Part shown: in pieces, positions 18,350-27,767 of the stretch | How the letters are laid out: every line of letters begins with the position of its first letter | How positions within the stretch are numbered: the stretch's first letter is position 1 | Position numbers and translations under genes: made by a program | The notes under the pieces: model-generated | Seen by the model: only the letters and a program-made list of their open reading frames with translations | Told to the model about the DNA's origin: nothing | The model's database searches: none | NCBI RefSeq assembly: GCF_000377985.1 | Contig: NZ_KB899048.1 | Coordinates: 16,240-80,239 of the forward strand | Length of the DNA: 64,000 bases | Direction: 5' to 3' | Source: Sporolactobacillus vineae DSM 21990 = SL153 | GTDB taxonomy: Bacteria; Bacillota; Bacilli; Bacillales; Sporolactobacillaceae

Positions 18350-19367
18350 TCATCTGGAAAACCGGCAGAAGTACGGAAGCAAAGAGTCCAAGCACCAGTC
18401 CGCCGATGACAAGTAGGAGCGCCGGCTGACAGAATAACAAGAGCGTCTGCATCCGCTGTTCCATCTTTTCCATCACCTTGGCACTGTAAGTCGATAAGGA
18501 AGGACCCAGCATACTGTTCAGCTGGCCGTGATGGATCACTGCGGCGAGTTCCGGCAGATACCATCGTGAAGTGCGAACGGCTGCCTCCAGCCGTTCGCCG
18601 TGAAGCAGCAACCGACGGAGACGCACTGCTTCATATTTTAGAAACGGCGTCGTGCCTTTCTCTGACAAGCTGTCCATGGCCTGCCTGACGGAGAGGCCGG
18701 ACCGGAGCAGACTTCCAAGATAAAATGAAAAATGATGGGTCAGATAGTAGCGGACATAGCGGCCTGCACCGGGAAGACGCAGAAGTAAACCGATTTGTCT
18801 ACTGACCGGTAATCGCCTGAAATTTTTAACAGCCAGAACAAAGCAAAGACAGCCTGCCAGCATCAGAGAAATCAGCAGGTAAATATGACTGCTGAACAGG
18901 ATCAATATCCGCGTGATCAACGGCAGCCGGATCGACAGCGATTCATACAATCTGATAAAACTCGGCAACAGGTATCGGCCGATGACAAAGACCATCAGGC
19001 AAAGCAGCCAGATCAGCAGAACCGGATAACGCAGCAGACGGATCAGTTTCTCATGATCCTCTTCCCGCCGCTGCATCATCTGTCCGCTCTCTTTCAGCCC
19101 TTCTGCCAGTTTTCCTGCGGATTCTGCAAAATAGACTGAACTGCAGACTTCACCGGGAAAGCCGCTTTCGCTCAGTGTTTCGTAGAAGTAATTTCCTTCC
19201 TTAAGGAGATTCAGCATCGCATCAAGTTTTCTACGGACAGACGGGGACTGATTGTACCGCTGCATCTGTATGGCAAGAAGAAGCGGATAGCCATCGGCAA
19301 TACACTCGCCAAGATGAACGAGAAAGAGGGCGCGTTCTTTTTTAGTCCAGTCTTTTTTGAAGATCAA
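18336..19367 (-). CDS. comGB: Competence platform protein ComGB
   Basis: GspF/PilC-type inner-membrane platform of the competence pseudopilus, 343 residues, with two T2SSF repeats (about 20-140 and 215-335) and membrane helices near 120, 165 and 320. In B. subtilis it anchors assembly of the ComGC pseudopilus used in DNA uptake. I chose the TTG at 19367, ten bases after AAGGGAGGT; it overlaps the comGA end by 26 bases. The longer frame to 19442 would overlap comGA by 101 bases. No comGC or later comG gene follows. Confidence 0.87.
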   Translation of the reverse strand: MIFKKDWTKKERALFLVHLGECIADGYPLLLAIQMQRYNQSPSVRRKLDAMLNLLKEGNYFYETLSESGFPGEVCSSVYFAESAGKLAEGLKESGQMMQRREEDHEKLIRLLRYPVLLIWLLCLMVFVIGRYLLPSFIRLYESLSIRLPLITRILILFSSHIYLLISLMLAGCLCFVLAVKNFRRLPVSRQIGLLLRLPGAGRYVRYYLTHHFSFYLGSLLRSGLSVRQAMDSLSEKGTTPFLKYEAVRLRRLLLHGERLEAAVRTSRWYLPELAAVIHHGQLNSMLGPSLSTYSAKVMEKMEQRMQTLLLFCQPALLLVIGGLVLGLFASVLLPVFQMINGL

Positions 19368-20427
19368 GCTCGGTGCGACCTCCCTTCGGACCCTCGGCGG
19401 AAATCCAGCCGGAAGCAATCCCCTCTTCAAGGTAGTCGTCAAAAGTTTTATAGTCCGGACGCTTTTCCCTTGCCGTCAGGATATCGTAAAGCGGTTTTCC
19501 TGCAAGAATCTCGAAGATACCTGTCCGCGCCGCATGACGGCGGTGCTCACAGTCAGGTGCACAGACATCGCCGCACACCGGACAGCGGACATTTACCAGT
19601 CTTTCCGAAATGACCCCGACCAGCGTTTCTTTAAGATCAAAACGCGGAATACCCAGTTCGATCAGCCTCTGAATCGTTCCCGGAGCGTTAAATGCATGTA
19701 CGGTTGACAGAACAAGATGCCCGGTCAACGACGCGCGAATGGCGATTTTCGCGGTTTCCTCATCACGGATTTCGCCGACCATGACGATATCCGGGTCAGA
19801 TCTTAATATGGCTTTAAACCCGTCGGCATACGTGAAGTTCGCCTTTTCGTTAATTTCCAGCTGAACAAATGCATCATGCTTCTTTTCAATCGGGTCCTCG
19901 AGTGTGATCACGCGGGCATGATACTGCTTTTCCAAAGCGGAGAGCAGCGTATATAGTGTGGTTGTTTTCCCTGAACCTGTCGGCCCGGAGATGACGATCA
20001 GCCCGCTTTCATAATGCAGCAGACGTTCCAGGCCATTGACCGCTTCATCAAACAGAGACAGATCGGATATCAGAAAAGTTTTGTTCCGGGGCAATAAACG
20101 GATTACCATACTTTCGCGTCCGGAAGCGGGGAGTGTGGACAGACGCAGGGAGAGAGACTCATTGCTGACCTGAACTTGCATGGACCCGCTCTGGGGAAGC
20201 CGGCGCTCGCCGATGTCCATGCCTGAATAAAATTTGAAATGATTGATGATGCGTTCCGCCTCAGACGGATCCATCACTGTCATTTGCTGAAGATAGCCAT
20301 GCACGCGCAGTTCAATCAGCGTGTCCTTGAAACGGGGGATAAAGTGGATATCCGATGCATCGGCAGCCGCAGCGTGCTCAATGATTTTTCTGCTGCGCCA
20401 TTCGATCGGATCTGGCGGTGTTGTCAA
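19342..20427 (-). CDS. comGA: Competence traffic ATPase ComGA
   Basis: GspE/PilB-family ATPase of 361 residues (356 in B. subtilis). The ASDIHFIPR motif near the N-terminus, Walker A GPTGSGKTTT (148-157), the Asp box VITLEDPIEKK, Walker B DPDIVMVGEIRDEETA, and a Cys-rich zinc site (RCPVCGDVCAPDC) are all present. It powers pseudopilus assembly and transformation. I chose the TTG at 20427 because AAGAAGGTG sits just upstream; a TTG at 20490 adds 21 residues. The enzyme looks intact although downstream comGC-comGG are missing. Confidence 0.92.
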   Translation of the reverse strand: MTTPPDPIEWRSRKIIEHAAAADASDIHFIPRFKDTLIELRVHGYLQQMTVMDPSEAERIINHFKFYSGMDIGERRLPQSGSMQVQVSNESLSLRLSTLPASGRESMVIRLLPRNKTFLISDLSLFDEAVNGLERLLHYESGLIVISGPTGSGKTTTLYTLLSALEKQYHARVITLEDPIEKKHDAFVQLEINEKANFTYADGFKAILRSDPDIVMVGEIRDEETAKIAIRASLTGHLVLSTVHAFNAPGTIQRLIELGIPRFDLKETLVGVISERLVNVRCPVCGDVCAPDCEHRRHAARTGIFEILAGKPLYDILTAREKRPDYKTFDDYLEEGIASGWISAEGPKGGRTELDLQKRLD

Positions 20428-20599
20428 ACTTTCACCTTCTTTTTGGCAAATTGAAAAAATGAAGGCTGAAAAGTCCTGGCCGGTTGCCAACTGATTCGTT
20501 TCATCTTCTCATCGCGCACAGTTGGTCCGCTTTTCGTGCCATTTATATAGAATTCGCTTCTCATCGACAGAATCCTTCAGAAAATAAAAAAAAGCAATA

Positions 20600-20629
20600 A
20601 TAAAAAAACGGATCCGTGTCTGATCCGTT
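20600..20629 (-). terminator. Rho-independent terminator downstream of mgsR
   Basis: An 8-bp perfect stem AACGGATC/GATCCGTT is followed by TTTTTTATT on the minus strand. Confidence 0.88.
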
Positions 20630-20645
20630 AACGGTAAAGCCGCCA

Positions 20646-21032
20646 TTAATTTGCCTGACGTACGGTATCCGGATCATCGGCCGAGGTCATCCGCCTGAGG
20701 TCATCGGAATGATAGCCGACAACCAGTTTTTCACCATCTGTGAGAATCGGCCGGCGCAGCAGCCCCGGTTCAGAAGAGAGGAGCTCGACTGCCTTGCTGA
20801 GCGGCAGCGTATCAAGATCCACATTCAGCTGTTTATAGAGCGTACTTCTTGTTGCCAGAATATCTTCGACGCCGGACTTGGTCAGTTTCAGCATCTCCAT
20901 CAGTTCAGAGGCATTGGGTTTGTTTCGGAAGAGGTGTCTTTCTTCATAGGAAATATCGTGCTGTTTCAGCCATCCCTTGGTTTTCCTGCAGGACGTGCAA
21001 CTCGGATACGTATAGAACACCAGTTTCTTCAT
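20646..21032 (-). CDS. mgsR: Spx/ArsC-family stress regulator MgsR
   Basis: Thioredoxin-fold protein of 128 residues of the Spx/MgsR family. The redox switch CTSC is at residues 12-15 (FYTYPSCTSCRKTK), followed by ERHLFRN and the typical LLRRPIL segment. In B. subtilis MgsR (YqgZ) modulates a subset of the general stress regulon through the RNA polymerase alpha subunit, with activity tuned by the Cys pair. A GGGGGGAAACGA site precedes the ATG. It is single-gene and lies near comGA as in B. subtilis. MgsR is preferred over Spx because of the ILATRS and ERHLFRN wording and the locus. Confidence 0.88.
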   Translation of the reverse strand: MKKLVFYTYPSCTSCRKTKGWLKQHDISYEERHLFRNKPNASELMEMLKLTKSGVEDILATRSTLYKQLNVDLDTLPLSKAVELLSSEPGLLRRPILTDGEKLVVGYHSDDLRRMTSADDPDTVRQAN

Positions 21033-21213
21033 TCGTTTCCCCCCTCGCAGTGCTTATATTATTTTAAATTCCCGAATTGCCGCGAAATAAACCCCTTTTT
21101 ACAAAAATGCTCGGATTTTTAGTAAAAACGTCGGGAAGCGCTGATCATTGTCCTGTATTTACGGAAAATAAGGACAAAACATGAGTCCGGTGAAAGTAAA
21201 GGAAACGAACACG

Positions 21214-21249
21214 TAAAAATGTCCGGATCCACGTGACGGATCCGGACAT
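21214..21249 (-). terminator. Rho-independent terminator downstream of the M23 peptidase gene
   Basis: A 12-bp perfect stem (ATGTCCGGATCC with its complement) and a 7-base loop, followed by TTTTTACG on the minus strand. Confidence 0.88.
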
Positions 21250-21268
21250 CATCATGTTTCAGGCAAAT

Positions 21269-22690
21269 TCAGAAAGAAATATAGTTTCTCGGATTGACAG
21301 CGCCCGTATGCGGCGGAGCAGTCCAGGGCCCGACATAGAATTCAAAGTGAAGATGCGTTCCGAAAGCATCCCCGGTCGCGCCCATATAACCGATGACCTG
21401 TCCCTGCGATACGGCCTGCCCTGTGGACACAACATAACGGGTCATGTGCGCATAGACAGTAGTATAGCGCTGACCATTTATAAAATGTGAAATCATCACG
21501 CAGTTCCCGTAGCTGGATGATTGATAGGCCAGAAAAACAACGCCGTCGGCTGCCGCATGAATCGGTGTACCGGTACTGTTCGCAATATCAATACCCGGGT
21601 GCACTTTATGATCAAATGTTCTGTAGCCGAATTCCGACGTGACCACACCTGCAGCCGGCCGGATAAAGCGGCTTCCTGATTCAGGTGCTGCCGGTGATCC
21701 GCCGGTGTTCTCCGGCGCCGGATCCTGCTTTTCCGGAGAAGGCGGCGCAGATGAAGCATCAGATCCACTGCCGGAGGAAGACGGCGTCACGCTGGAAGAA
21801 GCCTGCACAACTGAAGCACTTACCGAAGTGCCGGGTTCCGACTTTACTCCTGTCGTATTTGTTGAAGCCGCAGCAGCATTCTTTTTGGCGACTTTCTTTG
21901 CCGCCGGCTTTGCCGCTGACTCAGTTATCTGCCGGTTTAACACACCAGCCTGTGCACGAAGCACGGCCGCTTCCTCTTTACTGCTCATCACAACCGCATT
22001 CAGATCGGATTCCTGCCGGTTCAGTTTCGCCAGCAGTTGCTTCTGACTTGCTTTTTCCTGATTCAGATTCTGGTTCAGCTGACTGAGTCCGGCAAGATCC
22101 CGGCGTGTCTGAATCACCCGGGCCTGAATCGTTTTTTGCTTCTCCGCCTGAGCTTTCTGATCTTTTCTCTGATCACTGATTAACTGATAATCATGATCCG
22201 CAATGGTTTTCACAGCGCTCAGCCGATCCAGAAAATCACCGAAACTACTCGACCCCATCAGAACATCAAGATAGTTCACAGCACCGCCATTTATGTATAC
22301 CGTCCGGATCCTGCCCTCCAGCAGTTTCCCGCGCCGGTCGATTCTTTCCCCGATCACCCTGACCTCTTTCTTTAACTGACCGGCTGCCGCCTTATTCAAT
22401 GCCACTTCCTGACGCTTCTGCAGGATCTGGTTCTGCAGCGATTTAATCTGCTTCCCCGATTTCACAATCGCAGTCATCACATGATCCTGTTTCTGATTTA
22501 CCTGTGACAGTTTTGCTTTGGTTGTATCTATTTTCGACGCACTGTCCAGCTGTTTCTGCTTGATTTCATCCAGACGGTTCTGCAAAACTGACGAGGATGC
22601 AGCATCCGCCGGTTCTGCTGCGAGACCTGCTGTCAGAAACAGGACGAATGATACGATGACCGTCAGACGAAACCACTTTCGCTGTCTCAA
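21269..22690 (-). CDS. Secreted M23 murein endopeptidase with coiled coil
   Basis: Protein of 473 residues. A signal peptide (about 1-31, ending AEPADAAS) is followed by two long coiled-coil stretches (about 35-110 and 160-240), a Ser/Ala/Pro-rich linker (about 255-345) and a C-terminal LytM/M23 domain. The Zn site is complete: HPGID (His364, Asp368) and HLH (446-448). The coiled coil resembles EnvC/PcsB-type hydrolases that are controlled by FtsEX, but no ftsEX genes are here. Likely a DD- or DL-endopeptidase acting in the cell wall. Translation starts at TTG 22690 after GGAGGGGG. Confidence 0.9.
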   Translation of the reverse strand: MRQRKWFRLTVIVSFVLFLTAGLAAEPADAASSSVLQNRLDEIKQKQLDSASKIDTTKAKLSQVNQKQDHVMTAIVKSGKQIKSLQNQILQKRQEVALNKAAAGQLKKEVRVIGERIDRRGKLLEGRIRTVYINGGAVNYLDVLMGSSSFGDFLDRLSAVKTIADHDYQLISDQRKDQKAQAEKQKTIQARVIQTRRDLAGLSQLNQNLNQEKASQKQLLAKLNRQESDLNAVVMSSKEEAAVLRAQAGVLNRQITESAAKPAAKKVAKKNAAAASTNTTGVKSEPGTSVSASVVQASSSVTPSSSGSGSDASSAPPSPEKQDPAPENTGGSPAAPESGSRFIRPAAGVVTSEFGYRTFDHKVHPGIDIANSTGTPIHAAADGVVFLAYQSSSYGNCVMISHFINGQRYTTVYAHMTRYVVSTGQAVSQGQVIGYMGATGDAFGTHLHFEFYVGPWTAPPHTGAVNPRNYISF

Positions 22691-22847
22691 ATTGATCAGT
22701 CCCCCTCCGGTTCTCGTATTCTCGTAAACAAAAAGCCTACTCTATTACAAATAGACGGGTTGATGCGATACTTCTAATTATAGCAAGGATTTTCCCGGTG
22801 TTGAGACAAAATATGATTAAATTCTCATTTCATTAACAAAATTCTAC

Positions 22848-22881
22848 AAAAAAACAGGCCTGAAGATGAGCTCAGGTCTGT
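22848..22881 (-). terminator. Terminator downstream of the hydroxyacid dehydrogenase gene
   Basis: A 10-bp stem with one mismatch (22872-22881 with 22854-22863) is followed by seven T on the minus strand. Confidence 0.7.
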
Positions 22882-22972
22882 TCCGTTATTCGATAAAATC
22901 AGCCTTATTTTCGCTTGCAGGGCTTTCTTTCCGCGGACGATCCGTGAAAACAAATGCCAGTGGCGATCTGAC

Positions 22973-23929
22973 TTAATAGCCTAACTTCCGGTCGACGATG
23001 TTGACTAATTTCTCTCCCGCCCGATATCTATTAATGTTCTCACGGATCAAATCCGCCCGCTTGCGCAGATTGCCGGGACTGACGCCAAGCGAATGAGACG
23101 TAATCAGGACATTGTCGAAGTCCCATAGTTTACTTGATTCCGGCAAGGGTTCAGCTGAAGTGACGTCAAGACCTGCTCCGCCCAGCTTTTCTTCCCGGAG
23201 TGCTTCGATCAGTGCCGGCTCATCGACGGTACCGCCCCTTCCCGCATTAATAAAGATCGCTCCGGTTTTCATACGGCTGAATCGGCGGCGATCAAACACC
23301 GCCTTTGTCTCTTCAGTCAGCGGCAAAACATCAATCACAAAATCACTCTGATTCAGAACCTTATCAAGATCGTTCATCGTGACGAGTGCATCAATAAAAT
23401 CCGGCTTCTTTCCCGGCGATCGTTTGACGCCGAAAATAGTCGCGCCAAAGGCTTTCAGACGTTTGGCGGTCTCCGTGCCGATATTGCCGAGTCCGACAAT
23501 GGTCACTTTTGCCCCCTCAAGCTGCCGTACGTGTGCGTCTGTATGCCAGATGTGCTTCTCGGTCTGGCGCACGTATAATGGCAGTTCACGAACGAAAGCG
23601 AGCATCAGGGCGATGATGTGTTCCGCTCCGGGTACGCCGAACACGCCGCTCGCATTGGTAATGACAACCTGTCCGGCGATCAGCGGATTTCCGGCGAACT
23701 GGTTGGCACCGGCACTGGGCAGCTGCAGCCATCTGAGGTGCGGCATCAGTTGCAACTGTTCGTCTGACGGCCAGCCGACAAATACCTCCGCATCCTTCAG
23801 CTGTTCCGGATCATTATCCGCTCCCGATTCGCTGAATTGAAATGTCTCCTCTCCGTCACGCTTAATCTGGTTCATGACATCGGCCGGAATCTGAAACTCA
23901 TCTGAAAAGCCGAACACAATTTTCCGCAA
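22973..23929 (-). CDS. D-2-hydroxyacid dehydrogenase, NAD-binding
   Basis: Member of the D-isomer 2-hydroxyacid dehydrogenase family, 318 residues. The Rossmann motif is VGLGNIGTETAKRL, with the substrate domain formed by both ends. The catalytic Arg lies in FINAGRGGTVDEPAL, the Glu in TSAEPLPESS and a His in VLITSHSLG. The last block usually reads TPH; here it is TSH. It would reduce a 2-keto acid to a D-hydroxy acid with NAD(P)H, but the substrate cannot be read from the sequence. I chose the TTG at 23929, six bases after AGGTG. It is monocistronic, next to an old-yellow-enzyme gene on the same strand. Confidence 0.85.
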   Translation of the reverse strand: MRKIVFGFSDEFQIPADVMNQIKRDGEETFQFSESGADNDPEQLKDAEVFVGWPSDEQLQLMPHLRWLQLPSAGANQFAGNPLIAGQVVITNASGVFGVPGAEHIIALMLAFVRELPLYVRQTEKHIWHTDAHVRQLEGAKVTIVGLGNIGTETAKRLKAFGATIFGVKRSPGKKPDFIDALVTMNDLDKVLNQSDFVIDVLPLTEETKAVFDRRRFSRMKTGAIFINAGRGGTVDEPALIEALREEKLGGAGLDVTSAEPLPESSKLWDFDNVLITSHSLGVSPGNLRKRADLIRENINRYRAGEKLVNIVDRKLGY

Positions 23930-23982
23930 TATGATCACCTGTTTCGCTTAGAATTTCATCATCTTCGACATTGATGCATCCG

Positions 23983-25104
23983 TCAGTCGACGGGGAACCA
24001 GCCGTTCCTCTGTGTAATGATTTTCCACAGGCGGTCGGGAACAACGAGCTCATTCTGGCTGCCTGGATCCAGTGTGACTCGGATACTTCCGGTCTCACCT
24101 GCTCTGACTTTCGCCGTCCAGTCAGGCTCCATGATCGCTTCGCGGCCGAGAGCGACAAGATCCGCTCCGTCCCGAAGACCTGCTGCCGCTTCTTCCGGCT
24201 GATGGATCCCGCCGACAGCGATCAGCGGCACGCGCTTGCCGATATGATCAGCCAGGAGGTGAACGATCGTTTCGTTATTCCCTTTTTGTCCGGTTGGAAC
24301 GGACTGAATATTATTCTGCGAGACGTGTACGTAATTCACACCGCGATCGATCAGTCCGTCGACCAGATGCGTCGTATCTTCAACAGTATAGCCGCTGTCT
24401 CTATGCACTTCTTCAGGAGAAAAACGATAGCCGACAATAAATGACTTATCGGCATACTTTCTGACGACCGACTGCACTTCATCAAGAACGGCAAAAGAAA
24501 AACGCAGCCGGTTTTCAAGTGGGCCGCCCCACTTGTCCGTGCGCCGATTGAAGTACGCCGAAACAAACTGCTGGATCAGATAATGATTGGCTCCATGAAT
24601 CTCAACTCCGTCGAAACCGGCACGAATCGCCTGCCGGGCGGCGATGCCAAATTCATGCACCACCGTTTCAATCTGCTCCTCCGTCATTTCTTCCGGAATC
24701 ACTTCCGGATTTGAGAAAGACGGAACGGCACTGGCACTGAGCGTCTGATTGAACAGGACAAATTTCGGTTCGGCCTCACTGCCGCCGTGCTGAATCTGCA
24801 GAATCGCTTTGCTGCCGCCGCTCTTCATGGCCTCCGCCAGCCGTTTCAACCGTGGCAGCACGGCATCGTCATAAGCAATAAACTGATGATCGAAAGCCAG
24901 TCCGGTCGGCGATACGGCAATGCAGCCGGAGATAAACAATCCTGCCAGTGCAGCACGCCGCTTATAATAGGCAAGCTCCTGATCTGATACGGTACCGTTC
25001 AGATTGCCCGACCATGTCGTCATTGGTGCGATCACCAGGCGATTCGGCAGCGTCACCTCATCAGTCAGTTTAAAAGGTTCAAACAAAGCATCATATGAAG
25101 CCAT
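23983..25104 (-). CDS. Old yellow enzyme-type NADH:flavin oxidoreductase
   Basis: FMN-dependent TIM-barrel oxidoreductase of 373 residues, related to B. subtilis YqiG. Visible family blocks are VTLPNRLVIAPMTTWSG at the FMN site, QIQHGGSEA, the ligand pair FDGVEIHGANHYLIQQF, and the terminal ADLVALGREAI phosphate-binding loop. These enzymes reduce activated C=C or nitro groups with NAD(P)H; the true substrate is unknown. The ATG at 25104 follows GAGGGAATT. The C-terminal region lacks the 4Fe-4S and second flavin domain of dienoyl-CoA reductases. Confidence 0.9.
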   Translation of the reverse strand: MASYDALFEPFKLTDEVTLPNRLVIAPMTTWSGNLNGTVSDQELAYYKRRAALAGLFISGCIAVSPTGLAFDHQFIAYDDAVLPRLKRLAEAMKSGGSKAILQIQHGGSEAEPKFVLFNQTLSASAVPSFSNPEVIPEEMTEEQIETVVHEFGIAARQAIRAGFDGVEIHGANHYLIQQFVSAYFNRRTDKWGGPLENRLRFSFAVLDEVQSVVRKYADKSFIVGYRFSPEEVHRDSGYTVEDTTHLVDGLIDRGVNYVHVSQNNIQSVPTGQKGNNETIVHLLADHIGKRVPLIAVGGIHQPEEAAAGLRDGADLVALGREAIMEPDWTAKVRAGETGSIRVTLDPGSQNELVVPDRLWKIITQRNGWFPVD

Positions 25105-25202
25105 CTGTGAATTCCCTCTTCCGATAAAGATAAAATCGAGTTTAGTATAGTCTCGTAATTCACTGATCTGTTAACTATTGATCTGTACCATGCCCGGCTC
25201 TT

Positions 25203-25961
25203 CTACAAGGCGAGCTCAATTTCAACCGGACAATGGTCGGATCCCCTGACGTCGGCAAGAATTTTGGCATCTTTAATCCGCTTCTTCAACCTCTCCGAAA
25301 TGACAAAGTAGTCGATGCGCCAGCCAACATTCCGGGCCCTTGCATTTCCCATATACGACCACCAGGAATAAGCTCCTTCCCGGTCCGGATGCAGATAACG
25401 AAAACTGTCGATGAAACCGGTATCCAGTAATTCCGAGAAGTCCTGTCGTTCTTCAGCTGTGAATCCGGCATTCTTCATATTCGACTTAGGATTCTTCAAG
25501 TCAATCGCCTGATGAGCTACATTGAGGTCACCGCAGAAAACGACCGGTTTCCGGCGGTCAAGCCGGTCGATAAAATTTGTAAACGCCTGTCCCCACTTGA
25601 GGCGGAACCCAAGCCGTTTCAGGTCGCGCTGTGCGTTCGGTGTGTAAACGGTCATCAGGTAATAATCCTCATATTCGAGTGTGATCACCCGGCCTTCGTG
25701 ATCGAATTCATCGACACCGATCCCATAGGTGACGTTTAGCGGCTTGTTCTTTGTGATGATGGCGGTTCCGGAATAACCCTTTTTCTCCGCATCATACCAG
25801 TACTGAAGATAGTCGGCCGTCTGAAAATCCACCTGGCTGCGCTGAAGCTTGGTTTCCTGAATACAGAACGCATCAGCCCCGGTGTTTTTCAGCCACTCGT
25901 TGACGTCCATCTTGCGCTGCAAAGCTCGGAATCCATTGACATTCCATGAGATAAATTTCAC
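25203..25961 (-). CDS. exoA: Exodeoxyribonuclease III / AP endonuclease
   Basis: EEP-fold AP endonuclease of 252 residues (B. subtilis ExoA 252). Catalytic blocks: FISWNVNGFRA (Asn7), FCIQETKLQ (metal Glu), VFCGDLNVAHQAIDL and the terminal RGSDHCPVEIEL with the active His. It cleaves 5' of abasic sites in base excision repair. The GTG at 25961 is preceded by GCGGAGAAC. Monocistronic. Confidence 0.96.
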   Translation of the reverse strand: MKFISWNVNGFRALQRKMDVNEWLKNTGADAFCIQETKLQRSQVDFQTADYLQYWYDAEKKGYSGTAIITKNKPLNVTYGIGVDEFDHEGRVITLEYEDYYLMTVYTPNAQRDLKRLGFRLKWGQAFTNFIDRLDRRKPVVFCGDLNVAHQAIDLKNPKSNMKNAGFTAEERQDFSELLDTGFIDSFRYLHPDREGAYSWWSYMGNARARNVGWRIDYFVISERLKKRIKDAKILADVRGSDHCPVEIELAL

Positions 25962-26024
25962 GTTCTCCGCTCCTCATCAATTGCTGTTTACTCTATGATT
26001 CTATAATATTCATCCGCCTTTTGA

Positions 26025-26061
26025 CAAAGAATCCGTCCGGGCTGAGTGACCGGACGGATTC
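26025..26061 (-). terminator. Terminator downstream of the nicotinate phosphoribosyltransferase gene
   Basis: A 12-bp perfect stem GAATCCGTCCGG with its complement (26050-26061 with 26029-26040) is followed by a short TTTGTC tail on the minus strand. Confidence 0.72.
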
Positions 26062-26077
26062 TTATAAAGTATATGCA

Positions 26078-27553
26078 TTAGTCGTTACTGCTGAATTCCT
26101 CTGAATAGTGGTTCAGAAGATCATGCTTCGTATTCCAGACTTTTGGTGAAAGATCGACATAATAATTATGCGGATTTTCGAAGCGCAGCACTTCGGCCCA
26201 CTGCCGCTTCAGTTGCTGCTTGGCAAAACTCCGGATTTCCTTGACAGAAGGGCTTTGGTAGCACAGCTGACCTTTTTTGAAAATCTGTTTGCGAAGCGTT
26301 TCCGCTGTGTAGTTTTTCAGCGTTTTCTTCTTCCATGTAAATACTGGATCAAAGATGGTCAGCGGCTCGTTTTCGTTCAGTACCTCGTCATCTTCGCAGA
26401 TCAGGTCGCCAATCGCTTTATCCGACTCTTTTTCGTAGATCCGATAGATCTTCTTAAACCCTGGATTGGTGATCTTCTCTTCGTTCTCACTGATTTTGAT
26501 TCGCGGGATCACTTTTCCGTCACGTTCAATGGCCACAAGCTTGTACACACCGCCGAATACCGGCTCCGACCTGGCTGTAATCAATCGTTCACCGACACCG
26601 AATGAATTAATCTGAGCACCTTCAGCAAGAACATCCTTAATGATATGTTCATCCAGGGAGTTGGAGATGACAATGATTGCTTTCGGAAATCCCGCTTCGT
26701 CGAGCGCTTTTCTGACCCGCTTGGTCAAATAAGTAATATCACCTGAATCGATCCGAATCCCGAGCGGCTCGTGACCTTTTGCCCGTAGTTCCTTGAATAC
26801 TTTAATCGCATTCGGCAGTCCGGATTTCAGTACATTATAAGTATCGATCAGCACAAGACACTGATCCGGGTAGGCACGGCCCCATGCCCTGAAAGCTTCC
26901 AGTTCGCTGTCGAACAGCTGAACCCAGCTGTGCGCCATCGTGCCGGAGACCGGAATATCGAACATCATACCTGCCAGCGTGTTTGCTGTGGCGGAACAGC
27001 CTCCGATCACGGCGGCTCTGGCCCCGTAAATCGCACCATCATAACCTTGGGCACGCCGGGAACCGAATTCCATCACGGAACGGGAACCGGCCACCCGGCA
27101 GATTCTGCTTGCCTTGGTCGCGATGAGTGTCTGATGATTGATCGTAACCAGCACCATTGTTTCCAGCAGCTGGGCCTGAATGGCCGGTCCGCGTACGGTA
27201 ACCAGCGGCTCATTCGGAAATACCGGGTAGCCTTCCGGAATGGCCCAGACATCACAGGAAAATTTAAAATGTGCCAGATAATCAAGAAATTTTTCATTAA
27301 AGGCATGGGTTGAGCGGAGATAATTAATGTCATCTTCTGTGAAGCGAAGATGCTGCAGATATTCAATCAGCTGATCCACACCTGCCATAATGCAGTAACC
27401 ACCGCCATCCGGCACTTTCCTGAAGTACATGTCAAAGTAGACGGTCTGATCGCCCACCCCTTCTTCAAGATAACTGTTCCCCATCGTCAGTTCATAAAAA
27501 TCAACGAGCATCGACAGATCCCGGTCGTTTTTGACATCAAACCTGCATTCCAT
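26078..27553 (-). CDS. pncB: Nicotinate phosphoribosyltransferase
   Basis: NAPRTase of 491 residues, the long Bacillus form (YueK is about 490). It joins nicotinate and PRPP to make nicotinate mononucleotide in the NAD salvage pathway. Family blocks are DFYELTMGNSYLEEG at the N-terminus, MEFGSRRAQGYDGA (active site) and VLIDTYNVLKSGLPNAI and GIRIDSGDI (PRPP-binding region). The ATG at 27553 follows GGGGGAAG. It is divergent from a HAD phosphatase gene. I saw no NiaR-type operator I could trust. Confidence 0.95.
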   Translation of the reverse strand: MECRFDVKNDRDLSMLVDFYELTMGNSYLEEGVGDQTVYFDMYFRKVPDGGGYCIMAGVDQLIEYLQHLRFTEDDINYLRSTHAFNEKFLDYLAHFKFSCDVWAIPEGYPVFPNEPLVTVRGPAIQAQLLETMVLVTINHQTLIATKASRICRVAGSRSVMEFGSRRAQGYDGAIYGARAAVIGGCSATANTLAGMMFDIPVSGTMAHSWVQLFDSELEAFRAWGRAYPDQCLVLIDTYNVLKSGLPNAIKVFKELRAKGHEPLGIRIDSGDITYLTKRVRKALDEAGFPKAIIVISNSLDEHIIKDVLAEGAQINSFGVGERLITARSEPVFGGVYKLVAIERDGKVIPRIKISENEEKITNPGFKKIYRIYEKESDKAIGDLICEDDEVLNENEPLTIFDPVFTWKKKTLKNYTAETLRKQIFKKGQLCYQSPSVKEIRSFAKQQLKRQWAEVLRFENPHNYYVDLSPKVWNTKHDLLNHYSEEFSSND

Positions 27554-27767
27554 TGTCGTACTTCCCCCAGTTATGGTCTGTTATGTAGTCACGATTACTT
27601 TGAATCGAGTATACTATTCGTCTTCAGCCTTGTAAACCGAAAACGGATACACGACTGTGTCAACTTTGTCATTTCTTTTCACATTAACAGCGCGTCACTA
27701 ATTATTTATTTGCGGAAACGCGGTATACTTGAACTGGTTCAGACATAAAAGGCAGGGAGGTTCAACC

